This document shows, piece after piece, positions 16,001-23,697 of a DNA stretch of 23,697 nucleotides. How positions within the stretch are numbered: position 1 is the first letter of the stretch; each line of letters begins with the position of its first letter. The stretch is taken from positions 621,028 through 644,724 of the forward strand of contig KE356563.1 in NCBI GenBank assembly GCA_000416005.1, written 5' to 3'. A program made the translations under genes and the position numbers. A model generated the notes under the pieces. That model was given only the letters and a program-made list of their open reading frames with translations, did no database searches and was not told the origin of the DNA. Origin of the DNA: Haloquadratum sp. J07HQX50. Its GTDB lineage: Archaea > Halobacteriota > Halobacteria > Halobacteriales > Haloferacaceae.

Positions 16001-19000
16001 CTATAGCCATCGCGTGAGCATCACATATGCAGTCACAAGCATACAGGAAATCATGATAACATCTTTACGGAGGTATTTGCTGATATCAAACTGATTCATT
16101 TTATCGCCGACATTTACTGGGTCAGTTCCTCCAGTTGGTAGATTCTCATCCTCAGTGAGTCCGCCTGAGGATTCGTCCGAAAAGACCGGTAAAGCTTTGC
16201 GAGCGTCGGTGAGAATGTCTGGAAACACCTCTGTTGGATTCAGATCATTAATCGTATCAACTATCCTATCAACTGTAGTATCTACCTTGGATTTGCCTGA
16301 ACCTGACCTGGGTCGGGATCTAGACCCAGAATCCGATGAATATGGCCCAACAATAGCGGTCGTTGCTGTTGTCCCTCGGATCGTTTCATTCAGTAACGAA
16401 TCATGAATTGAAGCTGTAAAGTTGGTTCCTGTCTCCACCGTGGAGAGATTCGCACTCACTATCCACGAGCCAGAGCGGCCGACGACCGTCGTGTATTGAT
16501 ACGACGATTCACTGGGACTACTATTGCTTGGTCGAATAACTATTGTCAGCGGCGACCCAGGTGACACAGATGTCGTTCCATGTAACTGCTGGTCTGACTT
16601 GGGTGACAGCCGGTAGGTTTCATTTGCAAATTCAAATCGTCTTGGCGTGATCGTTGTCTTGACAGTAGCGTTAGATATTGACTCGTTCGCCGCTTGAATT
16701 GTCGCCACCGCAGAAAGCTGCGGTTTCTTTCCATCCAGTTGGGCACTCGCCCTATCTAGCTGGGCGAGATGATAGAATCGATGAGAGGCAGTACCTCGAC
16801 GAATGGCAGTGATTGGCTCAGACACGTTCGAGATGAGCGGTGCCCTGAGCCCCACGTAATACATATCTGTTCCCGTGATTGGGATAACCCACTGTGGCGG
16901 AAGGTCGATTGGCGGTTGTGATGCTGACTTGAGCTGTACAGAAAAGCGATGAGTCGTATTACCATGCGGGTCAGTTAAATTCCGGAATGTGTCGATTGCA
17001 AGCGGCTCCTCGCTCAGGTCATAAGGCAAGCCAGCCAGCTCAATACGGTAAATAATCGTGTCGTGACTGGCGATAGTCGTTGATGGATAGAGTTCCCCTG
17101 CTTCGACCGCAGTGGCTACGGCTTGATGGGTTGAAAAAGTGGTCCCGACAGGTGCTCGCCAGACGTCTTTAATTGCGGCTGTTGGTGATTGAATTTCTAT
17201 GGAGGCATTTGGCGTCGAGGTCTCAGTTCCAAGATGAACGGGAACTTGTTGTGTCGTGAGCCCATGACCGTTTTTGACACGAATATTGCCAGCGCGAACA
17301 GAGTCATTACCGCTATCAACATCAAGAGTAATGACTGACGTAGGGTCGCGCTGACCAGCAGCATGATACCCCTCGCTTGTGTCGATATCAACGACGACCA
17401 TCCCGTCTTCATCAGTGTCACGAACTGTGAGACTCCCAAAGATTGCTGTATCAGTATCACCGAAAGAGATACCTGTGGTGTCTCCCGGAGCAGTTTGGAG
17501 ACGAATAGACAGAGACTCACCCCATTCAATCGACTCAGTCACTGATTGGACGCTGACGCTCGTAGATGTTAATGGCCGTACTGAAACCTGTGCTGGGGGG
17601 CCAGAGACACCACTTAAGCTATCTTGAATCTGGATTTCATATGTTCCCGGCTTACTGATCACGGATGCCTCAAATACTGTCTGTCCAGATCCGTTAGCAT
17701 CCAGTGTGAGAGTTTTTTCTGCGACAGTGTTTGCACCGGAGACTAACTTGAGCTTAACCACTCGCGCTTTGGCGTTGGTCGCAATAGTGAGCGGGATATC
17801 ATCACCGAGTTGAGACGTTGTCACGGCTGGGCTGACACTGAGGTTCAGCTGATCAACATGAAGATCCTGTACGTGGGTCGACCCTCTCGATGATGATATA
17901 CGGAGACGATATGTATCCGGAGTGAGCGAATCTGTGCTAATAGCGACAATCCTAGTGTGTGCACTGGCCTCAACGACCTGTAAAGCTTTTTGGGCTGAAT
18001 CGTCCAATATTTCAGCGGTAAATTCAGTCTCAGAAATCGGTTCATCAATGATCACACCAAGTGTCGTGTTCCGGGTGGTAGTGAGAGGATTTGACAGATC
18101 GACCGTTTCAAGCGTTGTTGCGATATCGACAGAGTTCGGATCTGCTTGCCTATCACCTCCGATCAATGCTGTTGAAAATTGGAGTCGCGGTGTCTCATTA
18201 GCAGCTATTTCTCTGTGTGTAGATAATCGAATACGACCAGTCGCGTCGCCGGCAGCATCCAACACATACTGATCCGTTATGTCTTTATTTTCACTTATGA
18301 CACTGAGATCACTCCCAAGCTGGATTGGCTCACTGTCGCGTGCGCTCACCACCGGCGCAGAAAAAATCAGCTCAACAATATTAGTTGGGTGTGTGACATC
18401 ATAGCCCAGTCCAGTGGCATCGTAGCTGACAGCCTCACCATGGGTGAGTGGCGGTGGTCTCGGTGTAGACTTGCTGGAACCAGTAGATGGGGAACGCGAC
18501 GGTGTTGGCGTCGGTGTCGCAGTCGGCGTTGGTGTTGGAGTTGGCGTCGGTGTCGCAGTCGGCGTTGGTGTCGCAGTCGACGTCGGTGTCGCAGTCGACG
18601 TTGGTGTTGGAGTTGGCGTCGGTGTCGCAGTCGGCGTTGGTGTCGGCGTTGACGTCGGTGTCGCAGTTGGCGTTGGTGTCGGTGGCGTGTAGCTATTGTC
18701 CACGGTGACTATGCGAGTTATTGATTCCCCAGTCGGAGAAGTATATGTGGTGGTAATCGTATCGCCATCTGATACATTCAGGACACCAGCTGAATTAGCA
18801 TCGTTAAGTGAGATTGTTCCTGTGAATTTATTATTCTCAATGTGATTAATAATGATACTCTCACCTGCCTTGTAGTCGATTGCCGTCAGTAGTCCGCTGG
18901 ATGAATCAAATTCAATGTACCCTTTCCCGCTTTCATTCCGGGTGAAATTTGTTATGCCATTATTTTGCACCAGTAAGTCATCTTTTTTTAATTTTCTATC

Positions 19001-19306
19001 GTTATTGTTATCTTGGACTGGATGATTTGTTTGATATAATGTGATGCCTATCGGGGGCCTTTCTCCATTGATAAATTGTACAGGTTCAGAGTCCGATTCT
19101 ATATTTAGTATGTAGGACTCACCGACGGAGAGACCCGGGTCGGTGACGTTTACTTGAACTGTTCCACTGTCAGTGTATGCAGTTTGATTGAATTCAATAC
19201 TGACCGATTCAGCGGTTGCTTGATAGCTTGACGCGACGATGACCCCACAGAGAGCCCCTATAATAATCGTCCCTAACAACACTATCGAGGTCTTGTATCT
19301 TGCCAT
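16001..19306 (-). CDS. Large secreted, membrane-anchored surface protein with Thr/Pro linker
   Basis: This 1101-residue protein is exported and probably cell-surface-bound; I do not recognise a named family. The N-terminus (MARYKTSIVLLGTIIIGALC, then hydrophobic to about residue 28) is a Sec signal peptide with a possible cleavage near ATA (30-32). Residues 33-205 form a beta-rich module (SIEFNQTAYTDSGTVQVNVT) similar in style to extracellular beta-sandwich modules. Residues about 208-288 are a Pro-Thr/Ala/Ser linker of PT, PTA and PTS units, a likely O-glycosylated spacer. The remaining 800 residues look like successive beta-sandwich domains with many N-glycosylation sequons (NxS/T). A Ser/Arg/Gly-rich stretch near 1000-1020 precedes a C-terminal hydrophobic anchor (about 1079-1096) ending TRWL. 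There is no PGF-CTERM motif. A minus-strand TATA-like CTATATTTA near 19401-19409 would give a leader of about 70 nt. Roles such as adhesion or surface decoration are inference. Confidence 0.85.
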   Translation of the reverse strand: MARYKTSIVLLGTIIIGALCGVIVASSYQATAESVSIEFNQTAYTDSGTVQVNVTDPGLSVGESYILNIESDSEPVQFINGERPPIGITLYQTNHPVQDNNNDRKLKKDDLLVQNNGITNFTRNESGKGYIEFDSSSGLLTAIDYKAGESIIINHIENNKFTGTISLNDANSAGVLNVSDGDTITTTYTSPTGESITRIVTVDNSYTPPTPTPTATPTSTPTPTPTATPTPTPTPTSTATPTSTATPTPTATPTPTPTPTPTATPTPTPSRSPSTGSSKSTPRPPPLTHGEAVSYDATGLGYDVTHPTNIVELIFSAPVVSARDSEPIQLGSDLSVISENKDITDQYVLDAAGDATGRIRLSTHREIAANETPRLQFSTALIGGDRQADPNSVDIATTLETVDLSNPLTTTRNTTLGVIIDEPISETEFTAEILDDSAQKALQVVEASAHTRIVAISTDSLTPDTYRLRISSSRGSTHVQDLHVDQLNLSVSPAVTTSQLGDDIPLTIATNAKARVVKLKLVSGANTVAEKTLTLDANGSGQTVFEASVISKPGTYEIQIQDSLSGVSGPPAQVSVRPLTSTSVSVQSVTESIEWGESLSIRLQTAPGDTTGISFGDTDTAIFGSLTVRDTDEDGMVVVDIDTSEGYHAAGQRDPTSVITLDVDSGNDSVRAGNIRVKNGHGLTTQQVPVHLGTETSTPNASIEIQSPTAAIKDVWRAPVGTTFSTHQAVATAVEAGELYPSTTIASHDTIIYRIELAGLPYDLSEEPLAIDTFRNLTDPHGNTTHRFSVQLKSASQPPIDLPPQWVIPITGTDMYYVGLRAPLISNVSEPITAIRRGTASHRFYHLAQLDRASAQLDGKKPQLSAVATIQAANESISNATVKTTITPRRFEFANETYRLSPKSDQQLHGTTSVSPGSPLTIVIRPSNSSPSESSYQYTTVVGRSGSWIVSANLSTVETGTNFTASIHDSLLNETIRGTTATTAIVGPYSSDSGSRSRPRSGSGKSKVDTTVDRIVDTINDLNPTEVFPDILTDARKALPVFSDESSGGLTEDENLPTGGTDPVNVGDKMNQFDISKYLRKDVIMISCMLVTAYVMLTRWL
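18501..18690. repeat. Tandem-repeat minisatellite encoding the PT linker
   Basis: Units of about six bases (GGTGTT, GGCGTC, GCAGTC and variants on the plus strand) encode Pro-Thr/Ala-Thr/Ser-Thr pairs on the minus strand. A 42-bp block at 18531-18572 recurs exactly at 18603-18644, 72 bp away, which shows recent duplication within the array. All units are multiples of three, so slippage by whole units keeps the frame. Confidence 0.9.
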
Positions 19307-19756
19307 GATAGGTCCTTCTCAATCTGATGAAGCCCCTTCCTCTTTGTTTCAAAGGAATCGACATTTCATCATGTATTGACTGGCGGAGAGATGAATTGGC
19401 TAAATATAGTGTTTTCTTCAGCTATCTATCATTATATCGGATAATGAATCTTGAGCGTGATCAGTTGGATCATATGCTCGCAATTCACTGAATTTGAGGA
19501 CGCTACGCCATTTTACACGAACATTACAGCTAATCGGCTGCAGAGAGATTGACCGGAAGTCACTACGGGAGTCTCTGATTTCCGTTTGGCCTGCGGCAGG
19601 TGGGACGTACTTCACGCTCAGGTTCAACACTGGCTTGCGCCAAGCAGGTAGACTGAGTGAATACTCCCAGTCAAGCCCAATGGTAACCGCCGTGCCGACC
19701 TACCAGCTCGGGGCTGACTGAATCGAAGATAATCACCTGTGGCCCACAGTCTGAAT
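19307..19756. other. 450-bp spacer with a structured segment, no supportable gene
   Basis: The part next to the surface-protein gene is A/T-rich and holds its likely promoter. From about 19555 to 19730 the sequence is richer in G/C, with two short hairpins in a row: CCTG-CGG-CAGG (19590-19600) and GCTTG-CGC-CAAGC (19633-19645). Frames of 70-75 codons are open on both strands there (19418-19630 minus, 19494-19721 plus) but show no motif. The composition shift suggests an inserted or decayed element. Confidence 0.4.
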
Positions 19757-20434
19757 TCACTCAAAGAGGTCTGATAGCGCTGTTCCTTGGATCGCAGCCC
19801 CAGCTAAATTAGCTCCATCGAGTCCAGTCGGGCTCACATTTGCTTCACGAAGGTCTGCGTCGACTAGTCGTGCATTCGTCAAGTCAGTTCGAGACAGCGT
19901 CGCCATTTTCAACACAGCGTCGGTAAAATTGGCTCCTTCAGCATCGACACGAGATAGATCAGCAGAGATTAAATCAGCTCCAATGAACATTGCCTCTCGG
20001 GCGTCTGCCCCAACGAATGTAGTGAAAATACAATCTGTTCCTTCGAGATTGCAGTGGCGCAGGTCGGCATTATCAAGCGTTGCGTTCCCAATTTCCGCCT
20101 GATAAAACGATGAGCCAGTAAGCGCAGCATCACGTGCATTGCTCAATCCAAGCTTGACGTAGTCGAAATTAGCACATTTCGCTTGAGCATCAACCAAGGT
20201 TGCACCAGTGAGGTCAGCCCCTCGTAGCGAGGCGATTCCTAAGTCTGCACCGGTGAGGTCTGCACCAGTGAGATTCGCATTATCAAGTGTCGTGCCTCGT
20301 AGGTCAGCACCTCGAAGATTTATTTCATGGAGATCAACATTTGACAGGTCAGCCCCACGGAGGTCTGCTTTAGGAACTGAAGCTTCTGGAACCAGATCAT
20401 CATGATCGTCCGCGTCGGGCAACCGCCTATCCAT
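19757..20434 (-). CDS. Pentapeptide-repeat protein
   Basis: This 225-residue protein is built almost entirely of A(D/N)LXX pentapeptide repeats, for example ADLRGADLSNVDLHEINLRG and NLTGADLTGADLGIASLRGA. Such repeats fold as a right-handed quadrilateral beta-helix. The central part (about residues 75-140) is less regular and contains three cysteines. The start at 20434 (MDRRLPDADDHDD) was chosen because it gives an acidic, haloarchaeal N-terminus. The open frame continues 23 codons further to 20503, but that extension (basic and hydrophobic residues) does not look native. Pentapeptide-repeat proteins include DNA-gyrase-protecting mimics (Qnr/MfpA) and many of unknown role. The repeats alone do not decide. 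There is no membrane segment or signal peptide. It is divergent from the DUF2391-like gene across a 100-bp spacer. Confidence 0.9.
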   Translation of the reverse strand: MDRRLPDADDHDDLVPEASVPKADLRGADLSNVDLHEINLRGADLRGTTLDNANLTGADLTGADLGIASLRGADLTGATLVDAQAKCANFDYVKLGLSNARDAALTGSSFYQAEIGNATLDNADLRHCNLEGTDCIFTTFVGADAREAMFIGADLISADLSRVDAEGANFTDAVLKMATLSRTDLTNARLVDADLREANVSPTGLDGANLAGAAIQGTALSDLFE

Positions 20435-20534
20435 TGCGGTGTAGTTGATGATGCGAGTAGATATGAATTTGGACACGAAGAGATACGATCGCTGGTGTAT
20501 CAAGATTCTTTGAGTCGCCGGTGCATGCTTCAGT

Positions 20535-20975
20535 GTGACGCATCGCCATCGATATCGGTTCGCAGATACAGCTCAACAATTTGTTGGTGGAGTTCTGTTA
20601 GCCATCCCGTTTGTCGTGACTGAAGAAGTGTGGGTTTTAGCAGCTTCAATGGGCCCTGCCCATACAGGTGGAGTATTTACTCTAGTTGTGCTGATCGGAT
20701 ATGGGACGTTGTACAAAGCCGATGCGAGTCGGAATCCTGAGGATGAAGTAGACGTTGGTGGTGTTCCGATCCGATTTATTTCATTATTAACCGTTGCTCT
20801 CGGGGCAACAGTTGTTCTCGCGACTCTCATCACCGCACCACAGACATTCCTCATAGATGGCGAGGTGCTTGATAAGCCAACACGACTACAATATGCATAT
20901 ACTGTTCTCAATGCGGTTGGGATTGCGAGTGTTTCTTCGATCGTTGGTGCTGCCACTGCTGATAGTCTGTTTTGA
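20535..20975 (+). CDS. DUF2391-like integral membrane protein
   Basis: This 146-residue membrane protein resembles the DUF2391 (TIGR02587-type putative integral membrane protein) group. It begins with the typical FADTAQQFVGGVLLAIPFVVTEEVW and has hydrophobic segments at about 16-36, 45-57, 80-101 and 121-141. A short acidic loop (SRNPEDEVDVGG, about 65-76) lies between the second and third. The function of the family is not known. The start is a GTG at 20535, and no ATG is available nearby. It is divergent from the pentapeptide-repeat gene and is followed 50 bp later by a cupin gene that has its own TATA-like element. The family assignment is from recalled N-terminal similarity and is moderately sure. 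Confidence 0.65.
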   Translation: MTHRHRYRFADTAQQFVGGVLLAIPFVVTEEVWVLAASMGPAHTGGVFTLVVLIGYGTLYKADASRNPEDEVDVGGVPIRFISLLTVALGATVVLATLITAPQTFLIDGEVLDKPTRLQYAYTVLNAVGIASVSSIVGAATADSLF

Positions 20976-21025
20976 GTGGTGACAAAACACCGGTATTTAC
21001 ATGCTTCATTTTCAAAAAATTATTT

Positions 21026-21367
21026 ATGAACGTTCAATCACTCAGAGAAAACGGGCGTGAGGAACCAATAGACGGTGTCACGTTGGCACAACTTGCTGCT
21101 GGTGAACGCATGAGTGTTCAGCATTTTGAGATCAAACCAGGTGCGCGGGTCGATGATCACAGCCATGAGCACGAACAGGCTGGCTTTCTGATAGATGGCT
21201 CGCTTCGACTCACTGTTGGAGATGAAATTTATCACCTCACGCCAGGCGATTCATATGTCATCCCAGGCGGTGCAGTACATGCTGCATATGGCGAGGGGGA
21301 TGAGGCAGCTATCGGTGTTGAATTATTCAGTCCGCCACGACTCAATCTACCGTGGGACGAATCGTAA
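21026..21367 (+). CDS. Single-domain cupin protein
   Basis: This 113-residue protein is a small cupin, one beta-barrel with a metal site. Motif 1 is visible as PGARVDDHSHEHEQAGFLIDG (38-58), with His45, His47 and Glu50 as candidate ligands. Motif 2 is PGDSYVIPGGAVHA (73-86) with His85. Proteins of this kind bind Mn, Fe or Zn and may act as isomerases, dioxygenases or sensors; the substrate is not predictable. The start at 21026 (MNVQSLRENGREEP) was chosen over the upstream in-frame GTG at 20972 because the extra 18 residues are basic and hydrophobic and overlap the preceding stop. A TATA-like GTATTTAC about 29 nt upstream fits leaderless transcription from this ATG. Confidence 0.9.
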   Translation: MNVQSLRENGREEPIDGVTLAQLAAGERMSVQHFEIKPGARVDDHSHEHEQAGFLIDGSLRLTVGDEIYHLTPGDSYVIPGGAVHAAYGEGDEAAIGVELFSPPRLNLPWDES

Positions 21368-21381
21368 CCCACCAGAATTGA

Positions 21382-21394
21382 AGGCCAGAGGCCT
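21382..21394 (+). terminator. Short hairpin after the cupin gene
   Basis: AGGCC-AGA-GGCCT forms a 5-bp stem 15 nt after the cupin stop codon. A short T/A-rich run (GTTTAAAA) follows a few bases later. It is a weak terminator candidate. Confidence 0.3.
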
Positions 21395-21623
21395 GTACAC
21401 GTGTTTAAAAACATGATGCGATATGAACGATGACTGCGTGAGGCTGTGATACGTGTGACTCGTTCAAAGATAGCGTGACTCCAGAGAGCGTTGCCCGGAC
21501 TCAAGGGGGAAAACAAAACGAAACTGAATTCGACATTCCTGTCTCATCTCGTGGCACTGTGCCCGGGGTGCCTGTCAAGCAGTGACCGTTTCACGTCACT
21601 CAAGAAAGCGTTGTACGCAGATA

Positions 21624-23315
21624 TCAACCCTCATCGGGTATGATATGCTCGTACTCGGCAGCTATTGGATAATTCCATCCCCGACCGAGAGCTTTCTGCG
21701 TGATGCGAAGCGGCGGTGGCGTCTGACGACGTTTGAATTCCGCTCGACTCACTCGTTCGATAGTTCTTTTGACAACATCATCAGGGTACTCATCCCGGAG
21801 GGCGGCGCCTGTATCGTTCGTCTCAAGATATCTCCTGAGTATCGGATCAAGTTGCTCATATGCTGGGAGCTCTTCAGTATCGGTCTGATCCTCACGAAGC
21901 TCGGCAGAAGGGGGACGCTCAATCACAGATGATGGAATGACTGGTGATGACCGGGCTGATACTGGAGGTCTGTCATTGAATGCCGAAGCTAACTGATATA
22001 CGATCTGTTTATAACAGTCTCCGAGTGGTGCGAGTGCACCGACAGTGTCTCCGTACAGTGTACAATACCCGACCGCGGCCTCGCTTTTGTTGTCTGGAGT
22101 GAGTACAAGCGCATCACGCTCATTAGCCAATCCCATGAGCATATCCCCTCGAATCCGAGCCTGAATATTTTCTGCAGCAATACCCGTGAGCGATTCGGCA
22201 TGTTCACTGAGTGTCTGGTGAGCCGTCTGAACTGCTGTCCCAATTGGAACGATATCAAACGCTATACCCAGATTCTGTGCGACGGTCTGTGCGTCATCAA
22301 CGCTCTGTTGGCTTGTAACATTGCTCGGAAGTGAGATTCCATAGACACGGTTGGGACCGAGTGCATCGACTGCTAATGCGGCCGCAACGGATGAGTCGAT
22401 ACCTCCAGACAAACCAATCACAGCTTCATCGAATCCAGTCTTTGCAAAGTAGTCACGAATCCCAAGGCCGAGTGCGTCTCGTGCCTGTGTAGCTGTCGTC
22501 GCACTGTATGCTGCGAGATTGTTTGTGTGGTCCTGACTAAGCGGGACATCAACAATCGCGGTCTCCGACTCAAATCCAGCGAAGCGCTCACTCACACCAT
22601 CGCTTGTCGCCACGATAGAATGCCCATCAAATATCAACTCATCATTTCCCCCCACTTGGTTTGCAAATATAACGGGACAGTTCGTTTGCTGTGCATGCCT
22701 CACGAATCGATGCTCTCGTCGTGCGGGTTTGTCCAGACTAAATGGGCTGGCCGAAAGTGTCAAAATGATTTCCGCACCGTCTGCGCTTGCATCAGCGAGT
22801 GGTGATGCTTCATGTCGCTGTTGGCCAGTGACGATAGCGTCGTGCCATGCATCCTCACAAATTGTAATACCCACATCCACTCCATCGATGGAAACAGTTA
22901 ATGGCTTGTTCCCTGGTCGAAAGTACCGATGCTCGTCAAATACATCATATGTTGGAAGTAACTGTTTGTAGTATACTGCAGTTTGGGCACCCTGGCGAAG
23001 GACTGTTGCTGCATTAGAGAGCGGAGGTCCGGTATCAGAGTCATGCTCAAGAGCAGCACCCACAATCAGAGGTGGACCGTCTGTCGTCTGTGCGGCAATC
23101 GTTTGAATGGCTGCGGTTTGTGCTTCATGCATCCCCGGCCGGTGAAGAAGGTCACGGGGTGGATAGCCAAGAAGAGATAACTCCGGGGTAATAACAACAT
23201 CTGCGCTGGACTCGGCTAATCTGTTGTATTCATCACTAATCTGCTCGGCATTCCCAGTCACATCACCAACAACTGGATTATGCTGGATGATACCGATACG
23301 AAAATCCGAATTCAT
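21624..23315 (-). CDS. nadE: Glutamine-dependent NAD+ synthetase (nitrilase domain plus NadE domain)
   Basis: This 563-residue two-domain enzyme amidates deamido-NAD+ to NAD+ using glutamine-derived ammonia. The N-terminal nitrilase-fold glutaminase domain (about 1-270) has the complete Glu-Lys-Cys triad: Glu45 in TPELSLLGYPPRDLL, Lys117 in YYKQLLP and Cys153 in ITICEDAW. The C-terminal synthetase domain contains the ATP PP-loop SGGIDSS (303-309), then SLPSNVTSQQSVDDA, TPDNKSE and GDTVGALAPLGDCYK. The ending has the KRRQTPPPLRITQKALGRGWNYPI region typical of the bacterial-type glutamine-dependent enzyme. Many haloarchaea use a shorter ammonia-dependent NadE, so this two-domain form is notable. 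The gene is downstream of the SdhA-like gene on the same strand with an 83-bp gap. TATA-like elements on the minus strand in that gap could give it its own promoter. The start ATG at 23315 gives MNSDFRIGIIQHNPVVGD. Confidence 0.96.
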   Translation of the reverse strand: MNSDFRIGIIQHNPVVGDVTGNAEQISDEYNRLAESSADVVITPELSLLGYPPRDLLHRPGMHEAQTAAIQTIAAQTTDGPPLIVGAALEHDSDTGPPLSNAATVLRQGAQTAVYYKQLLPTYDVFDEHRYFRPGNKPLTVSIDGVDVGITICEDAWHDAIVTGQQRHEASPLADASADGAEIILTLSASPFSLDKPARREHRFVRHAQQTNCPVIFANQVGGNDELIFDGHSIVATSDGVSERFAGFESETAIVDVPLSQDHTNNLAAYSATTATQARDALGLGIRDYFAKTGFDEAVIGLSGGIDSSVAAALAVDALGPNRVYGISLPSNVTSQQSVDDAQTVAQNLGIAFDIVPIGTAVQTAHQTLSEHAESLTGIAAENIQARIRGDMLMGLANERDALVLTPDNKSEAAVGYCTLYGDTVGALAPLGDCYKQIVYQLASAFNDRPPVSARSSPVIPSSVIERPPSAELREDQTDTEELPAYEQLDPILRRYLETNDTGAALRDEYPDDVVKRTIERVSRAEFKRRQTPPPLRITQKALGRGWNYPIAAEYEHIIPDEG

Positions 23316-23398
23316 TCGAGTTGTTCACATATTATCCTGCGTCGTAATAAGACCTGATGCAGAATACAGGCTTAGAAAACGAATGTGAATATTCGGTC

Positions 23399-23697
23399 CT
23401 ATTCGAGTTGATGATAGTCCAGTTCGTGTCCCTCGTCAAGGGCCTCTTGAACAGGCTTGCCTGGGGTTCCCACGGGCTCGGTATACGTCGTCATTCCTCC
23501 AACGTCGGCCGATTTCGCGTAGATATTCCGCTGCCATTCAGCATCTTTCTCAGTATGATCAATTCTATAGTGTGCACCGCGAGATTCATCGCGCTGAAGC
23601 GCACCACGGAGGATTGCCTCGGCAGCAGTCAGCATAAAGCCGACGTCGAGAGCGAATTCAAATGAACGGCTGGGTACCGGGCCGACATCCATATGAG
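23399..23697 (-). CDS. sdhA: Succinate dehydrogenase/fumarate reductase flavoprotein subunit, C-terminus (cut by window end)
   Basis: This is the last part (about 99 residues) of an SdhA/FrdA/NadB-family flavoprotein; the frame stays open past the window end. The helical C-terminal domain carries the conserved RDESRGAHYRIDH, in which the Arg-x-Glu-Ser-Arg-Gly-x-His block is typical of the family. It ends with ALDEGHELDYHQLE, which fits the haloarchaeal SdhA tail as I remember it. SdhA oxidises succinate with FAD at the membrane respiratory complex II. L-aspartate oxidase (NadB) shares the same domain and would also fit beside an NAD synthetase gene, so the N-terminal sequence or the neighbouring sdhB/C/D genes are needed to settle it. 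The stop codon lies 83 bp from the nadE start. Confidence 0.75.
   Translation of the reverse strand, partial: HMDVGPVPSRSFEFALDVGFMLTAAEAILRGALQRDESRGAHYRIDHTEKDAEWQRNIYAKSADVGGMTTYTEPVGTPGKPVQEALDEGHELDYHQLE

Noticed and set aside
18389..18708. Plus-strand frames rich in Val-Gly or Trp-Arg-Arg-Cys repeats
   Set aside because: These are antisense shadows of the Pro-Thr linker repeat in the surface protein.
20435..20503. 23-residue N-terminal extension of the pentapeptide-repeat protein
   Set aside because: Basic and hydrophobic, unlike the acidic start at MDRRLPDADDHDD, and without a better promoter position.

Overview
The window looks like chromosomal DNA from a square haloarchaeon of the Haloquadratum walsbyi type. 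The proteins are archaeal (aCPSF1/FttA ribonuclease, archaeal-type prolyl-tRNA synthetase, ATP-dependent DNA ligase) and have the acidic, Asp/Glu-rich composition of salt-in halophiles. Base composition and third codon positions are much more A/T-rich than in most haloarchaea, and the intergenic regions are long and partly filled with decayed sequence. Both points fit Haloquadratum. Several genes have a TATA element about 25-30 nt before the start codon, which predicts leaderless transcripts. I saw no tRNA, rRNA, CRISPR array or intact insertion sequence.

Layout: (1) 1-3074, plus strand: the C-terminal part of an ATP-dependent DNA ligase, a ligase-associated metallo-beta-lactamase exonuclease, and an acetamidase/formamidase gene broken by one frameshift. 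(2) 3075-4202: mostly degraded sequence, plus a probable 57-residue CxxC/CxxC protein on the minus strand. (3) 4203-5895: a universal stress protein (minus) and two small membrane proteins (plus), a YdjM/DUF457-like putative hydrolase and a PAP2 phosphatase. (4) 5896-7815, minus: aCPSF1/FttA, the RNA 3'-end processing and transcription termination nuclease, abutting the PAP2 gene tail to tail with no spacer. (5) 7816-8722: a long spacer with an orphan TATA box, a dyad overlapping it and paired inverted repeats. (6) 8723-14896, plus: proS and a very large gltB. (7) 15189-19306, minus: an HD-domain hydrolase and a 1101-residue secreted, Thr/Pro-linker surface protein. (8) 19757-21367: a pentapeptide-repeat protein (minus), divergent from a DUF2391-like membrane protein and a cupin. 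(9) 21624-23697, minus: a glutamine-dependent NAD+ synthetase downstream of the C-terminus of an SdhA/FrdA-family flavoprotein.

Most of the content is core metabolism and information processing: DNA joining and end trimming, RNA 3'-end formation, Pro-tRNA charging, glutamate synthesis, NAD synthesis and respiration. I found no convincing multi-gene novel defence or mobile system. The points most worth a second look are the broken acetamidase with its embedded zinc-ribbon cysteines, the unlisted CxxC microprotein, the orphan promoter with structured downstream sequence, and the repeat-driven linker in the large surface protein.
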